Source of the DNA: Carya illinoinensis | Taxonomy: Eukaryota > Streptophyta > Magnoliopsida > Fagales > Juglandaceae | DNA length: 64,000 bases | NCBI RefSeq assembly: GCF_018687715.1 | Contig: NC_056755.1 | Span: 23,281,501-23,345,500 of the forward strand | Direction: 5' to 3' | In this document: positions 37,186 to 64,000 of the stretch, one piece after another | How positions within the stretch are numbered: the first letter of the stretch is position 1 | Layout of the letters: every line of letters begins with the position of its first letter | The notes under the pieces: model-generated | What the model was told of the DNA's origin: nothing | The model's database searches: none | Seen by the model: the letters and a program-made list of their open reading frames with translations, nothing else | Position numbers and translations under genes: made by a program

Positions 37186-37788
37186 CTAGTTGATGTCCAA
37201 GTAATTCCTTAGGAGAAATAGGTTCCAGTCGGTAGTGACAAAAGAGACTAGTGCATCATAATCGAAACCTAGTCCATTGAGCAAATAAGGAAGAAAATTA
37301 GTTGGAGATAGGGGACAACCAGCAGCTACCACGGTGTTGGCGAGACTCTTGGCTTTCCGAAAATAAGTTGAGATGGTGTCGGAACCTTTATTAAGAGATG
37401 CCAATTGAAGTTGAATTTGAACAATGCGAGCTTGGGAAACAGAGGCATAAGTATTTTCTAGAGAGAGTCAAACAGCTCGTGCAGTGGTGCAACCAATAAC
37501 TTGTGCCATGATAGGTTCAAAAAATGAAGAAATAAGTATAGACATGACCAGTTGGTCTTGTTGTAGACAAAGCTCGTAAGCTGGGTTTGAGGTATTAGCA
37601 TCAAGCATGGGTTTTGGTAGAGGGCATGAGCTATCAACATATTTGTAAAGGCGTTGGCCGAGAAAATAAGGGACTAATTGAATTTTTCACAGTAAATAGT
37701 TATCAGGGGTGAGTTTCACAGCGATGGTGGGAGAGAGATTTGGTTGAGGGAGGGTTGGAGAGGGAGAAGAATCAGAGGAGGAAACCAT
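37186..37788 (-). pseudogene. Copia gag (UBN2/retrotran_gag type), broken
   Basis: The ATG at 37788 opens MVSSSDSSPSPTLPQPNLSP, then reaches an in-frame TGA where the family has Trp (NYLL-stop). Homology continues (GQRLYKYVD, NPAYELCLQQDQLVMSILISS) with another stop near 37468, then an open stretch 37404-37186 (LNKGSDTISTYFRKAKSLAN...LPYLLNGLGFDYDALV), the conserved copia gag core. It lies just downstream of the PBS, as expected. Confidence 0.85.
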
Positions 37789-37819
37789 GGACGATTAGTC
37801 CTTTAGGGCTCTGGTACCA

Positions 37820-38083
37820 TGCTAAAGCAGTAGTGAAATATGTATTTCTCATTGAAAAATGGTTATTATAAGAGATCCTTTTTATAGAGTTTAGGCTACA
37901 AAGAATCAAGAATCTTCTAAAGCTAAGGTTGGTTTTACAGTGGACGATGCATGCAATGTATGCTCTACAAAATTTGTTACGTAGTGCATGCTTTGTAGAA
38001 TTTGTTACGTTGAGCTGCACTTATGTTTTAGTTGTGATCCTTGGTGACTGACAGTACATGCAGGGGCATTGTTGTCCTTAACA
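37820..38083 (-). repeat. Copia 5' LTR
   Basis: 264 bp. The PBS begins at the adjacent base (37819) on the minus strand, which fixes this as the 5' copy. Confidence 0.92.
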
Positions 38084-38088
38084 ATGAA

Positions 38089-38520
38089 TGAACCCATTCA
38101 TGGTTTGGATCTCTGGTAGGAATGAAGTTTTGGTTTTTGACTAAATTTTTAGTTATTTTGTTGTGGTACATTTGAATAGTTACTGACACGTGCAGTTCTG
38201 TGTGAATAAGGCATGCCTAGTCCTAATTTAAACTCTAGGTGTTGTCGATCCGCTGACACTCTTAACACCACATATCCTCGTCAAATCTTTTTACTGTGAA
38301 ACAGGGCACCACAAGGAATTGTCAAAAGGCAAAATGTGAGACATTAGTCAAAATTTTACTGAAGTTTACTCGATGGAATAGCTAGGCTGTACTCTATAAG
38401 ATGTTCACATATATTTTTTTCAAGAATTTTATTTGTTTCTTTTCTTTTCTTTTCTTCTTATTTGAGTAAAGAGCACATAAGTTGAACTTCTTATTTGAGT
38501 TGAGCAGTATAGCCAAAGAG
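38089..38520. other. Intergenic, nothing recognised
   Basis: Flank of the copia insertion without coding signal, apart from a (TTTTC)n-like run near 38430-38455. Confidence 0.5.
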
Positions 38521-38524
38521 TTTT

Positions 38525-38690
38525 GCTACATACAAGCACAGTCGCGTACTAATTTGTATACCAATACTGATTTATTCATACTTAAAATTTAAATTAATAC
38601 TGTTTTCAATAAAATCTATTTTTTGACCAATCGCATCACATTGGTGCACAGATTAGTGCACAATTATGCTTGCAACTATATTTTTCCATA
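38525..38690. mobile_element. Palindromic MITE family 1, copy 2
   Basis: Bounded by TTGCTACATACAAGCACAG and TTGCAACTATATTTTTCCAT. It is nearly the same sequence and in the same orientation as the copy in intron 3 of the receptor kinase gene (45026-45188); the intron copy lacks about seven bases in the centre. Confidence 0.75.
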
Positions 38691-38954
38691 GCCCAAAATA
38701 CCTATCAGCCACCTAGTGAACTTCTTGGTACTGATGACTAACTACACTTCAAGTATGGACCCAATAAGTAACATATTTTAATTATAATGAAAAAGAAAAG
38801 AAAAGTGAAGAGCATAGCCAAGAATTTTTGTTTCGATATCACATTAAATTATTATTTATTTTAAAAGCTAAAGAAATTTGTAAATTTGATAATTTAAAAT
38901 TATATCTTAACAAGTATAACATACAAATGAAATTAACTCGATTGTTTTCACAAT

Positions 38955-39150
38955 CATGTTCCTCTCATCTTACCTAATTATTATAATTTTTTTAAATTTT
39001 TATATAAAATAAAATAAAAAATTTAATTTTTTTTAAATTTTAAAATAAAAATAATATTAAAAAAATGTATTTCAATAATATTTTTATTTAATTTTCAATT
39101 TTTATTTCAACTCATTTCTTCTCATATCATTTATGAAAACAAGCGAGACT
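38955..39150. mobile_element. MITE-like repeat (GAGATGAG type), decayed
   Basis: CTCTCATCTTACCTAATTAT to CAACTCATTTCTTCTCATAT with an A/T interior containing TTTTAAATTTTAAAATAAAA. It resembles 29061-29387; ends are not exact. Confidence 0.45.
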
Positions 39151-39592
39151 ATTTATTTGGCCAAATTAATAGTTTTCTAAATAGTTTTAATTAATGATGG
39201 GCAAGAAATGATAATTTAAAGGATAAAGTAGATTGCTTATAAATTTAATTTTTTTGAACACGAGGAATAATGTAATCTTATAAATTTCTTTCAATATTTA
39301 ACATATTATAATTATAGAAATATGGCTCTATTGTAATGGACAAGATCTATTTGAATCAGATCTGAATAACGACTTAATAGGAATAAAAATATAATAAAAA
39401 TATCTATTATAAGAAAAATAGATAGATCAAATTTTGACTGAACATGCATTTATTTGTTGGAAAAAGCGAGCCTGCCTCCTAGCCAAAATATGTATATATT
39501 ATTTAATAATTAAAGAAGTTGTTTTAAGTGTATTTTTTAATTTTTTAAGAATATTTAAAAAATATGAAAAGAATTTTCTTATTAAATTTTAT

Positions 39593-39746
39593 TATGTATA
39601 AATAAATCGTATATTAATCTGTATATTAATATTAATTTATTTATATTTAAAATTTAAATTAATATTATTTTTAATTAAATTTTATTTTTTAATTAATCAT
39701 ATTAAATTAACATACATGTTAACATATAATTATGTTTACGACTAAA
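39593..39746. mobile_element. Palindromic MITE family 1, copy 3
   Basis: A diverged AT-rich copy with TATATTAATCTGTATATTAA and TTAACATACATGTTAACATA ends and the TATTTAAAATTTAAATTAAT core. It sits about 340 bases upstream of the receptor kinase start codon. Confidence 0.5.
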
Positions 39747-39749
39747 TTT

Positions 39750-40003
39750 TTTGTTATGGTTAATCATTGGTGTTTTTTCTATCCCTTCTCTCTTTCCCTG
39801 GGTGAAGTTCTGGATCATGCAAGCAGCTTCTGACATCCAAAAAAATATGAAACAAGCTCAACCCCAGTGGTCAACATTTTCCACGCGGATCTTTTGGAAA
39901 AGACAAATGGCAAAGGATAGTGAACGACACAGTAGTGAATGATCAATGTCATTAATCTGTATCTCCATTGTCGTCCAGCATCTTGTAACTCTTTCCGACT
40001 CAG

Positions 40004-40051
<48 letters not shown>

Positions 40052-40085
40052 CAAAAGCTGGCCTTCAGCAAAATTCAATATCCAA
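39750..40085 (+). promoter_or_regulatory. Upstream region and putative 5' UTR of the receptor kinase
   Basis: This gene-proximal stretch holds a TTGACC W-box core on the minus strand (39869-39874) and a CT-rich leader. I see no convincing TATA box at a usual distance. The assignment rests on position and on the CT tract; the transcription start is unknown. Confidence 0.4.
40006..40048 (+). repeat. (CT)n microsatellite in the putative 5' UTR
   Basis: About 21 CT dinucleotides end 37 bases before the chosen ATG. CT/GA tracts are common in plant leaders and bind GAGA-type (BPC) factors. The tract stays open in frame with the coding sequence, so an upstream ATG at 39939 would add 49 mostly Ser/Leu residues; I judge that start unlikely. 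Confidence 0.85.
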
Positions 40086-57415
<17,330 letters not shown>

Positions 57416-58021
57416 TCTCTGTATCATAATGGCACGCACAGTTGTAAAGATCAAACCAGGTGACTTGTGAATGGCCATCTTTTGCAGAAAGAGGTATCTA
57501 ATCAGACAATAATTTATAAATTGATATGACTTGATATGATATATCAAATCTATTTTACATTAAAAGAATGTTATAATCTGATATACGACATTAAGCCTTA
57601 TTAACCTACGTTGATACTGCTTCTTATATTCAAAGGCACAAGTAACTAGCACGTTTAACGCATGGCAAAACCCAAATGTTCTGAAAAAGAAAAGAAATTC
57701 AAGTCTGGGAAGAATGGAGATGACTGGTGTTATGGGATTATAGAAATTGTTTTTTTTTTATTATAAAATTTGAACTGATTACGGAAATTGTTTTAGCTTA
57801 AAGATATTGCATCCGGAATTTATTTATTTGTTTCATATGGAAGAAGTCCTTTAATGGAACACCAAAGTACTATTTCTGAGAACATATAAATGGCAGAAGT
57901 TACCATAGTACTGTTACATCGAAGCAGTAAAAGTTCTCAACTTTGCAAAACAAGCATTCTCATCTTACAAAGAATGGGTGTGAAAATTGCCCTTCAAGAA
58001 TGAATGTAATAGAAAGGGTGT
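57416..58021 (+). other. 3' flank and putative 3' UTR of the receptor kinase
   Basis: AT-rich sequence without coding signal between the stop codon and the Mutator-like element. No polyadenylation site can be fixed. The transposon lies about 615 bases after the stop. Confidence 0.5.
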
Positions 58022-58030
58022 TTAACAATT

Positions 58031-58550
58031 CAATAATGCTATAGGCAACAGTGCTGGGGACGCGGCCTCTTGGCTGACATGGCGTTTTATTAAAATAAAA
58101 ATAATAATAAGCAGGAAATCAGATTTCAGCTGTCTGTGGAATGCTAAAAACTAAAACCAGAGCGAGAAAAACCATTTGCAAAATTTGAAGAGAGAGAGAG
58201 TATCTAGAGAGAGAGAGAGAGAGAGTCAGCATCTTCTTCCTTGAGGATCTTTTTCTTCACGAGGCATCTAGCATTTCATTTTGAGGTCTGTGTTTGCGGC
58301 TCCAAGGGTCCTAGTCTTCTACGTTTGTGCGAGAGAGTGGAAGTGGATTTCTGAGTCACGGTTGAAGTCGTGGGTATCTCTAAGGTTTGCATTCGCGTTG
58401 GATGGTGATGATGTGATTCGGTTCTTCAAAACCCAGTATCCCAAACATGTTTGGTGAGATTCTTGAAACATTTCTTCATTTTCACCTCAGATTTATTCAG
58501 AACCCATTGAAGCTGACTGACCCATCGCCTCCATTTTTTCCTCAGATTAG
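58031..58550 (+). repeat. Left terminal inverted repeat of the MULE
   Basis: Aligns to the reverse complement of 61610-62128 over its whole length with scattered substitutions and length changes in the GA tracts. The match fades after TTTTTTCCTCAGATT. Confidence 0.85.
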
Positions 58551-58599
58551 CGTCCTTGAAATGAAAAACTACCAGAGAGAGAAAAATGTTTTGTGAAAT

Positions 58600-58601
58600 C
58601 T

Positions 58602-58643
<42 letters not shown>

Positions 58644-58960
58644 AAATCCGCAGAGAGAGGTCTGCACCTTTTTCGTTGGGGATCTTCTTCTTCACGAGGC
58701 ATCTAGCATTTCAGCTTGAAAAACCAGAGAGAGTAAAAGTTACGATCACAGAAGAGAGAGAGTCCGCGTCTTTCTCTATGAGCTGAGTAAAAGCTAGAGA
58801 GTAAAACCCAGTTTGTGAAATCTGAAGAGAGAGGCATCTAGCATTCTCTTTGAGCTGAGTAAAAATTAGAGAGTAAAACCCAGTTGTGAAATCTGAAGAG
58901 AGAGAGAGAGTCTGCGTCCTCTTCGTCGTGCGTGTAGCTTCCCCGGTGCTTCTCTAGAAT
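58600..58960. repeat. GA-rich internal repeats of the MULE left arm
   Basis: A (GA)n run of about 34 bases (58606-58641) is followed by partial copies of TIR phrases: CACGAGGCATCTAGCATTTC recurs near 58695 and a shorter form near 58830. CCAGTT(T)GTGAAATCTGAAGA recurs near 58808 and 58880. Confidence 0.7.
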
Positions 58961-59295
58961 TCCACCATCCATGGGGTATACAATCGTATATAAAATCCTC
59001 AGGCATGCGTATTGGGGACAAAAGAAGACTCACAATTCCACCATCTATGGGGTATGCAATCGTAGTTCTATCTTTTGCTTTCCATTTTAACATCCTATTT
59101 TCTTGTTGAGTTTGAGCACTGTAGCATCTATAGCTTTTTTTTTTGGCATTCTCTCACTCATTGATGCATGGTATGGTAAGTGTTGTTAGTTCACGCCCCC
59201 TTGCCTTCTTGTTTTGTGTCCGATAATGGTTTTCGCTCTACAAAGCTTTGGGCGGCCAAATCAAGAAATATTGATACTCAAATCTTCTTATGCAG

Positions 59296-59374
59296 CTATG
59301 GATCTGAACGTGTTGGGAAGATACCGCCAAATTCATGGCTTGTGTTTGATGTAGAGTTGGTCGATGTTCGTTGA
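59296..59374 (+). pseudogene. Captured FKBP-type prolyl isomerase terminal exon
   Basis: After a TTCTTATGCAG acceptor (ending 59295) the frame reads YGSERVGKIPPNSWLVFDVE and then LVDVR-stop. The IPPNxxLVFDVEL pattern is the last strand of the FKBP fold in FKBP-type peptidyl-prolyl isomerases. Upstream FKBP exons are absent, so this is an isolated fragment carried inside the MULE. Which FKBP it came from cannot be told from 26 residues. Confidence 0.6.
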
Positions 59375-60362
59375 TCACACCGCATTCATGTTTTCCCTTA
59401 GTTTTGGAGGTTTTCACTTGCTGCAAAAAGATGTGAAGAAGTGTTTCATCGTTAATGATTGGGTCTTTGAGAAAAAGGAAAGCTTTGTCCAGGATTGTAA
59501 ATTTTGCATCCATCACATGGGGAACTGATTGAGAAATTTTTTTTGTAAAATTTCTAGTGTTTTGAAGAATTTAGATACTTATAGTGAGTTATGAAGGTTA
59601 ATATTTCCTAAATACATTGTGCTAGGATTTGGCCATTTATAACTCAAGGCTGGAGAAAAATAGTTTCTGGTTTGCACTAGCATGCAAGATTGGGCATTGT
59701 TGTCGACATATGGGGTGTAGAATTGAACTATGGGATTCATGAAATTAAATTGGAAACAAGAACTTTGAAGGAATGTTTTAATTAATTGTTGTAACAAGCT
59801 GAAAGCCATAAACTTGTTACAAGTTTCTAGCGGAGGGAATGTACTGGATGAGATATTGAAGCTCACTCTTAAGATTCAACGATATAATTATTCATGCTTT
59901 TATCGTATATACTTAATTTTTTTTATTATGTTATAGTTTAGTAGCTTTTAGGGTTTAAATAATCAAATCGATTCCACACGGATTTATATTTAGTTATTAC
60001 TAAAGATGGAATAGAAAGCATTAGAATATGCAGTCCAGAGGTTGTACTCTTGAATTATTGCATTCTGTGGTGATTTTAGTTTGACGAATTAGCTCATTGA
60101 CATTGTTAAAACAGCCACTATTGAAAGGAAACTCTAAAATGCTAAACCCATGTCACACCTCTAGATGCTAAAACTTAGTCCTGATGCTCAATTGCCAAAG
60201 ACTGTTGTTTCCATTGTTTTTCTATTACTTTATGTGGCGTGCTCCATTACGTTGAATCCAAGTGATACCCTAATGGCATTAATTTGAGAAACGAAAACAA
60301 ATGAGCATTAGTTTATTAAAAAACAAATAACCAGTGCTATTTGAGAGGATTTTTTGTTTTTG

Positions 60363-60392
60363 TTTTTTTTTTTTTTGGGGGGGGGGGGGGGG
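60363..60392. repeat. Homopolymer T14-G16 tract
   Basis: Fourteen T are followed by sixteen G inside the MULE. Such runs are slippage-prone and the exact length may be a sequencing artefact. Confidence 0.8.
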
Positions 60393-60912
60393 AGCATGAA
60401 AAATATGTTTCTAGTTTTGAGAATTTGAGCTGACCATGCAAGCCGATACACTGGGGTTCAATTATCTGATAGTAAAGCAAGAAGTCAATCAAGTTTGTTG
60501 AATGTTGCAGTCTTCCAAGTGACCAGTTTTATGCAAGCCTATTTCAATTACTTAGGCCATAAATTTCACTCCTAGCTGAATTGTATTTTTTTTAAACAAC
60601 AATATTTCAGGTAGCGAAGAAAGAAAGATGGGGAAAGCGAACTACAATGCTACAATCATGAAGCAAACTGCACACTTACATAATTAAATGAGGTTTGGCA
60701 AACAAAATACATTCAAAATTACTATGGACTCAGACATTCATAACCCGTCACAAGAAGTTCACTTATTATAAATTCTCAATTCACCATACTGTCATATTCC
60801 TATGCGTACCGGTGCTTGAGTGACCACAAAACTGCAAAACTACACAACATATCATAAAGCCTATGATCTTAGAAGGTTATCGAGAAATTGCCGAATTACA
60901 TCGATAACAACT

Positions 60913-60993
60913 TCAGTATGGTTCCACGGGTGCTCTGAACTTTGATCCAGCATAGATAGCTGCAGATCCAAGCTCTTCCTCTATCCTTAGAAG
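60913..60993 (-). pseudogene. Captured terminal exon of an unrecognised gene
   Basis: On the minus strand a GATGTGCAG acceptor (ending at 60994) is followed by 26 codons, [20 protein letters not shown] and then APVEPY-stop. The composition looks like a genuine protein C-terminus, but I cannot name the family. No neighbouring exon was found. Confidence 0.4.
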
Positions 60994-61609
60994 CTGCACA
61001 TCAGAGAATAATCGTTAACTTTAGTCCTTAATATCACCAATGTGTGTTTTGTGTCTCCTTTTGTTCACATGAGTGTGGATGTAAGTCAGTGGTAACTTAA
61101 GTAACTTAAAATCCAGCAACTAGAATGTTTCAACCACCAAAATCTAGCAACCAGAATGTTTCAACCACCAAAGTTCACACTTTTCAAACCCTAATTCAAT
61201 TAACAAAAAAAAGAAAAAAAAGAAAAACAGAGCAAGATAACAATTTTTGAAAGGGCACAATGTTGGTGTCTGGGTGACTTGTGTTAAGCTATAATATGTC
61301 TACATCTTCAAATTAAACTGCGAACTTATATATCAAAGTAAAAGGAATTAAACATCTGAAACCATAATTGTTCCAAAAACAAAGAAAATCTTCATGAACC
61401 AAAAAAGCTCAAAACCCTTACAGAAGAAATCTCCAAACAAACAATAAACAAAACAGGTTCCAAACATCAACCAAAACACAACTTTAACACATCACGCACA
61501 TCATCATTCCGAAAGAAAAACCTCATACCAAAGAGAGCAAACAACGAAAGAAAAATCTCACATAGAACTCCAAGTTTATAAATGGTAGCAACATCAAATT
61601 TGAACAAAT

Positions 61610-62128
61610 CTGAGGAAAAAATGAAGGCGATGAGTCAGTCAGCTTCAATGGGTTTTGAATAAATCTGAGGCAAAAATAAAGAAATGTTTCAAGAATCTCA
61701 CCAAACATGTTCGGGAGACTGGATTTTGAAGAACCGAATCATATCATCACCATCCAACGCGAACGTAGACCGCAGAGATACCCACCACTTAGACCACGAC
61801 TCAGAGATCCACTCTCACTCTCTTGCTTCGCTCTGGCACAAACGCAGAAGATGTGGACCCTTGGAAACGCGAATGCAGACCTCAAAATGAAATGCTAGAT
61901 GCCTCGTGATGAAGAAGATAAGAAGATGGCAAACTCTCTCTCTCTCTGGATTTTACTCTCTTTCTCTTCAGATTTTGCAAATAGTTTTTCTCTCTCTAGT
62001 TTTAGTTTTTAGCATTTCACAGATAGCTGAAATCTGGTTTCCCGCTTTTGTATTTTTTTTTAAATAAAACGCCATGTCAGCCAAGAGGCCGCAGCGGGAA
62101 TGCAACGCGGTTGCCTATAGCATTATTG
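61610..62128 (-). repeat. Right terminal inverted repeat of the MULE
   Basis: Mirror copy of the left repeat. It has an extra CCGCGTTGCATTCCCGC-like segment near the end and a shorter GA tract. Confidence 0.85.
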
Positions 62129-62137
62129 TTAACAATT

Positions 62138-64000
62138 TAGGGTTAGTACTACAGTAGTCAATGTAGTTTGCTTAGTTTATACATTAGTCCTTATGCTCTA
62201 ATTTTGAACTTTTACTTCCTAAATTTAAAAATTTTCAGTTACCGGTAGGACCCCTCGTCACTTCATTTCATTCTGATCTATACCTAACTCTCTCACTTTC
62301 TCTCAAGCCTCGCTTGGCCAAAGCTTTACCCTCTTTCTTTGCTTCATTTTTTCTACTTTCTCACATACCAAACACTCATTCACAACCCACAACACAAGTT
62401 CTATACCTCATCAAACAAAAGAAAAGTCTTTAAAGGGTTGAGCATTGTAAGTACTCGGCCAAGCCACTCGCTCCTCCATCTTTATTTTGTTTGATTTTAT
62501 GATAAAGTTTATATGTAGAGAATCATTTAGCAACATCAAGAAATCAAAATGAGTCTATGTGATGAAATGTGAAAACATACTTTGGTGGAAAGATGAACAT
62601 ATGTTTCATCTTGGGGGGGTGAAGGGGTGGTGGGTGGAGGATGCTTGAAAAGAAAAAATTCACCACTTAAGTATAGATCAAGACACTAAAAAAGGGACAA
62701 CATCTCTGTGATCATAAAGTATCAACTCTTTCTTCTAATCTGAGCTGTTAAGAAAGTAAATGACTTTAGAGTTTCGCGATAAAAGGATTTGCACCAACGC
62801 TACCTTGATATTAGATATATGATTTAGGCAGGTTAGCTTCTATAACCATAGTGAGAATGTGTGGTAAATATTTGTGAGTATGTTCAGGAATCACATTTTT
62901 CTTACATAAAAGTGCATAGTTTCTCCATTGTCTCACCATGTATCTAATAATTATGGACAAGTTGAGAGTCCCCTTGCCATTCTTATGGTAAGTTGCCACG
63001 AGTTTCATATGGGTAGAGGGATTTCCTATGATGATTAGGGTGGAACATTCTCCTATTGGTCTCACTTGATAACATTGGTAGAGAGAGTTCCTAGGTTGAT
63101 CATGTGTGGTGTCCTTTGTTATGTGTTGATTGGGTAGAGTGATTTCCCGTGTTAGATGGGTAGGGTGATTCTTGATCGATAAATGAATTCACGTGTTTAT
63201 CTGATAGTGAGATTTCCTATGATGATTAGGGTGGAACATTCTCATATTAGCCTCACTTGATAACACTAGTAAAGAGAGTTCCTGGGTTGATCATGTGTGG
63301 TGTCCTTTGTTATGTGTTGATTGGGTAGAGTGATTCTCCGTATCAAATGGGTAGAGTGAATATTGATTGATGAATGAATTCATGCGTTTATCGGGTAGAG
63401 AGATTTCTCATGTCGAATGAGTAGAGTGATTCCCCGTTAGTACTTATATGATGTGATCTTGTGATTTTTGGAGTTTTGAGAAGAAGGTGATTCCTTGGCT
63501 TGATAATGAATATGCTTATATATGATTTGCTCAAAGAATGATTCCTCACCTTATTTATATGCTTATGATTTTCTCAAAGGGCGATTCATTGTGATGACTA
63601 AGAGTACATGAGCTTTTCCTGAAGGGTAATTCTTTGCCTTGCATACCTATATGTGTTCTTAGTTTTATTTTACATGAAATAGTGCATGCATATTATTTTC
63701 ATTGTCTCACATTGTTAGTAATGTCATGGATTTTAACTTGCTAAGATTTTTTAGAAATCTCACTATAGTAGTGAAACTTGTGGATTCATCAGAGCCATAA
63801 ATCTTGATGTAGATTTATCTTAGGAGAATTATCCAGAGGAAGAAAGACCAGACCAGCCCAGCCCGAAGAATGGTTATTGAGGCCTGTCTCCAACTAGTGA
63901 TTATTTGTATTGTAAGATGTTTATTTTGATTAGGCAACGAACTCTTTCTGATTTATTGTTCTTATATTTTGATATAAGCAATGAACTAATGATAGTTTGC
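62138..64000 (+). mobile_element. LTR-like DNA running off the window
   Basis: No gene was recognised. The sequence has the texture of a large gypsy LTR or untranslated region: a pyrimidine-rich part (62270-62420), tandem repeats (63012-63440), and near the right edge ACTTGCTAAGATTTTTTAGA followed by AATCTCACTATAGTAG, a phrase type I associate with the 3' part of Tekay-like LTRs. No terminus was identified. Confidence 0.4.
63012..63440 (+). repeat. ~190-bp tandem repeat, two copies plus a partial third
   Basis: GATTTCCTATGATGATTAGG starts copies at about 63020 and 63211, and a decayed third begins near 63401 (ATTTCTCATGTCGAATG). Spacings are 191 and 190. Shared inner phrases include GTTGATCATGTGTGGTGTCC and TTATGTGTTGATTGGGTAGA. 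Short GGGTAGAGTGATT units also recur within each copy. Confidence 0.8.

Larger units (their letters stand above)
33509..38083 (-). mobile_element. Full-length Ty1/copia retrotransposon, disabled
   Basis: The LTRs are at 33509-33751 (3', 243 bp) and 37820-38083 (5', 264 bp), starting TGTTAAG and ending CTTTAGCA on the minus strand. A perfect ATGAA target duplication flanks the element (33504-33508 and 38084-38088). The primer-binding site TGGTACCAGAGCC directly follows the 5' LTR at 37819, close to the usual initiator-tRNA-Met form. A purine tract (TTGAGGGGGGA, minus strand) precedes the 3' LTR at 33752-33762. Domain order is gag, protease, integrase, RT, RNase H, the copia order. Stops and frameshifts in gag and pol mean it cannot move by itself. 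The LTRs differ by a 21-bp length change and scattered substitutions. Confidence 0.95.
58031..62128. mobile_element. Mutator-like element with long TIRs, candidate Pack-MULE
   Basis: The ends are CAATAATGCTATAGGCAAC and its exact complement, GTTGCCTATAGCATTATTG. Perfect 9-bp target duplications TTAACAATT flank it (58022-58030, 62129-62137), the hallmark of the Mutator superfamily. The TIRs are about 520 bp (58031 to about 58550, and about 61610 to 62128). Both include GGCCTCTTGGCTGACATGGC, GATTTCAGCT and GAGGCATCTAGCATTTCATT, with GA-rich tracts. No MURA-type transposase was found. The interior contains a plus-strand FKBP-like terminal exon (59296-59374) and a minus-strand terminal-exon-like frame (60913-60993), each preceded by a good splice acceptor, which suggests captured host gene pieces. 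Confidence 0.85.

Noticed and set aside
59579..59866. 95-codon minus-strand frame inside the MULE
   Set aside because: There is no transposase motif (no MURA, DDE or SWIM pattern) and no known domain.

Overview
The window is nuclear DNA from a flowering plant, most likely a woody dicot. It holds one intact protein gene with 24 exons and phase-consistent GT-AG introns, set in AT-rich DNA that is largely plant retrotransposons (copia, gypsy, L1-type LINE, TRIM, SINE), hAT and Mutator-like DNA transposons, and many MITEs. One recurring MITE type (TTTGGAT-like ends, then GAGATGAG/GAGTTGAG stretches, AATAGTAAT runs and a GGGTCCC block) reminds me of Fagales genomes such as walnut, pecan or oak. 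That placement is from memory and is unverified.

Layout. 1-1.6 kb: AT-rich, no gene recognised. 1.6-5.9 kb: a ~2.1 kb solo LTR interrupted by a second, inverted solo LTR of the same family. 6.1-12.8 kb: a decayed hAT transposon with a RICESLEEPER-type transposase. 13.7-14.8 kb: a non-autonomous hAT element. 15.1-16.3 kb: a gypsy protease/RT fragment cut by LTR-like DNA. 17.9-25.6 kb: two broken LINEs lying tail to tail. 25.7-33.5 kb: AT-rich DNA packed with MITEs, a 282-bp tandem duplication and a 661-bp hAT derivative. 33.5-38.1 kb: a full-length but disabled Ty1/copia element on the minus strand with LTRs, PBS, PPT and a perfect target-site duplication.

40.1-57.4 kb: a complete plus-strand gene for a leucine-rich-repeat/malectin receptor-like kinase of the LRR-VIII-2 type (relatives of Arabidopsis At1g53430/At1g53440/At1g07650). 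I reconstructed 24 exons giving 1021 codons with no stop. Its introns hold a ~184-bp tandem repeat array with hairpin cores, MITEs, a 272-bp TRIM, a SINE-like copy, and a recent 144-bp duplication that copies the end of exon 16 with its splice donor.

58.0-62.1 kb: a Mutator-like element with ~0.5 kb terminal inverted repeats and a perfect 9-bp target duplication. It carries what look like captured terminal exons, one FKBP-like, so it is a candidate Pack-MULE. 62.1-64 kb: LTR-like DNA with ~190-bp tandem repeats that runs off the window.

No rRNA, tRNA, CRISPR or operon was recognised. The genes do not form a pathway: the window is one receptor-kinase locus in a transposon-rich landscape. I saw no undescribed multi-gene system. 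The most unusual items are the self-nested LTR, the candidate Pack-MULE, the exon-16 donor duplication and the hairpin repeats in intron 2.
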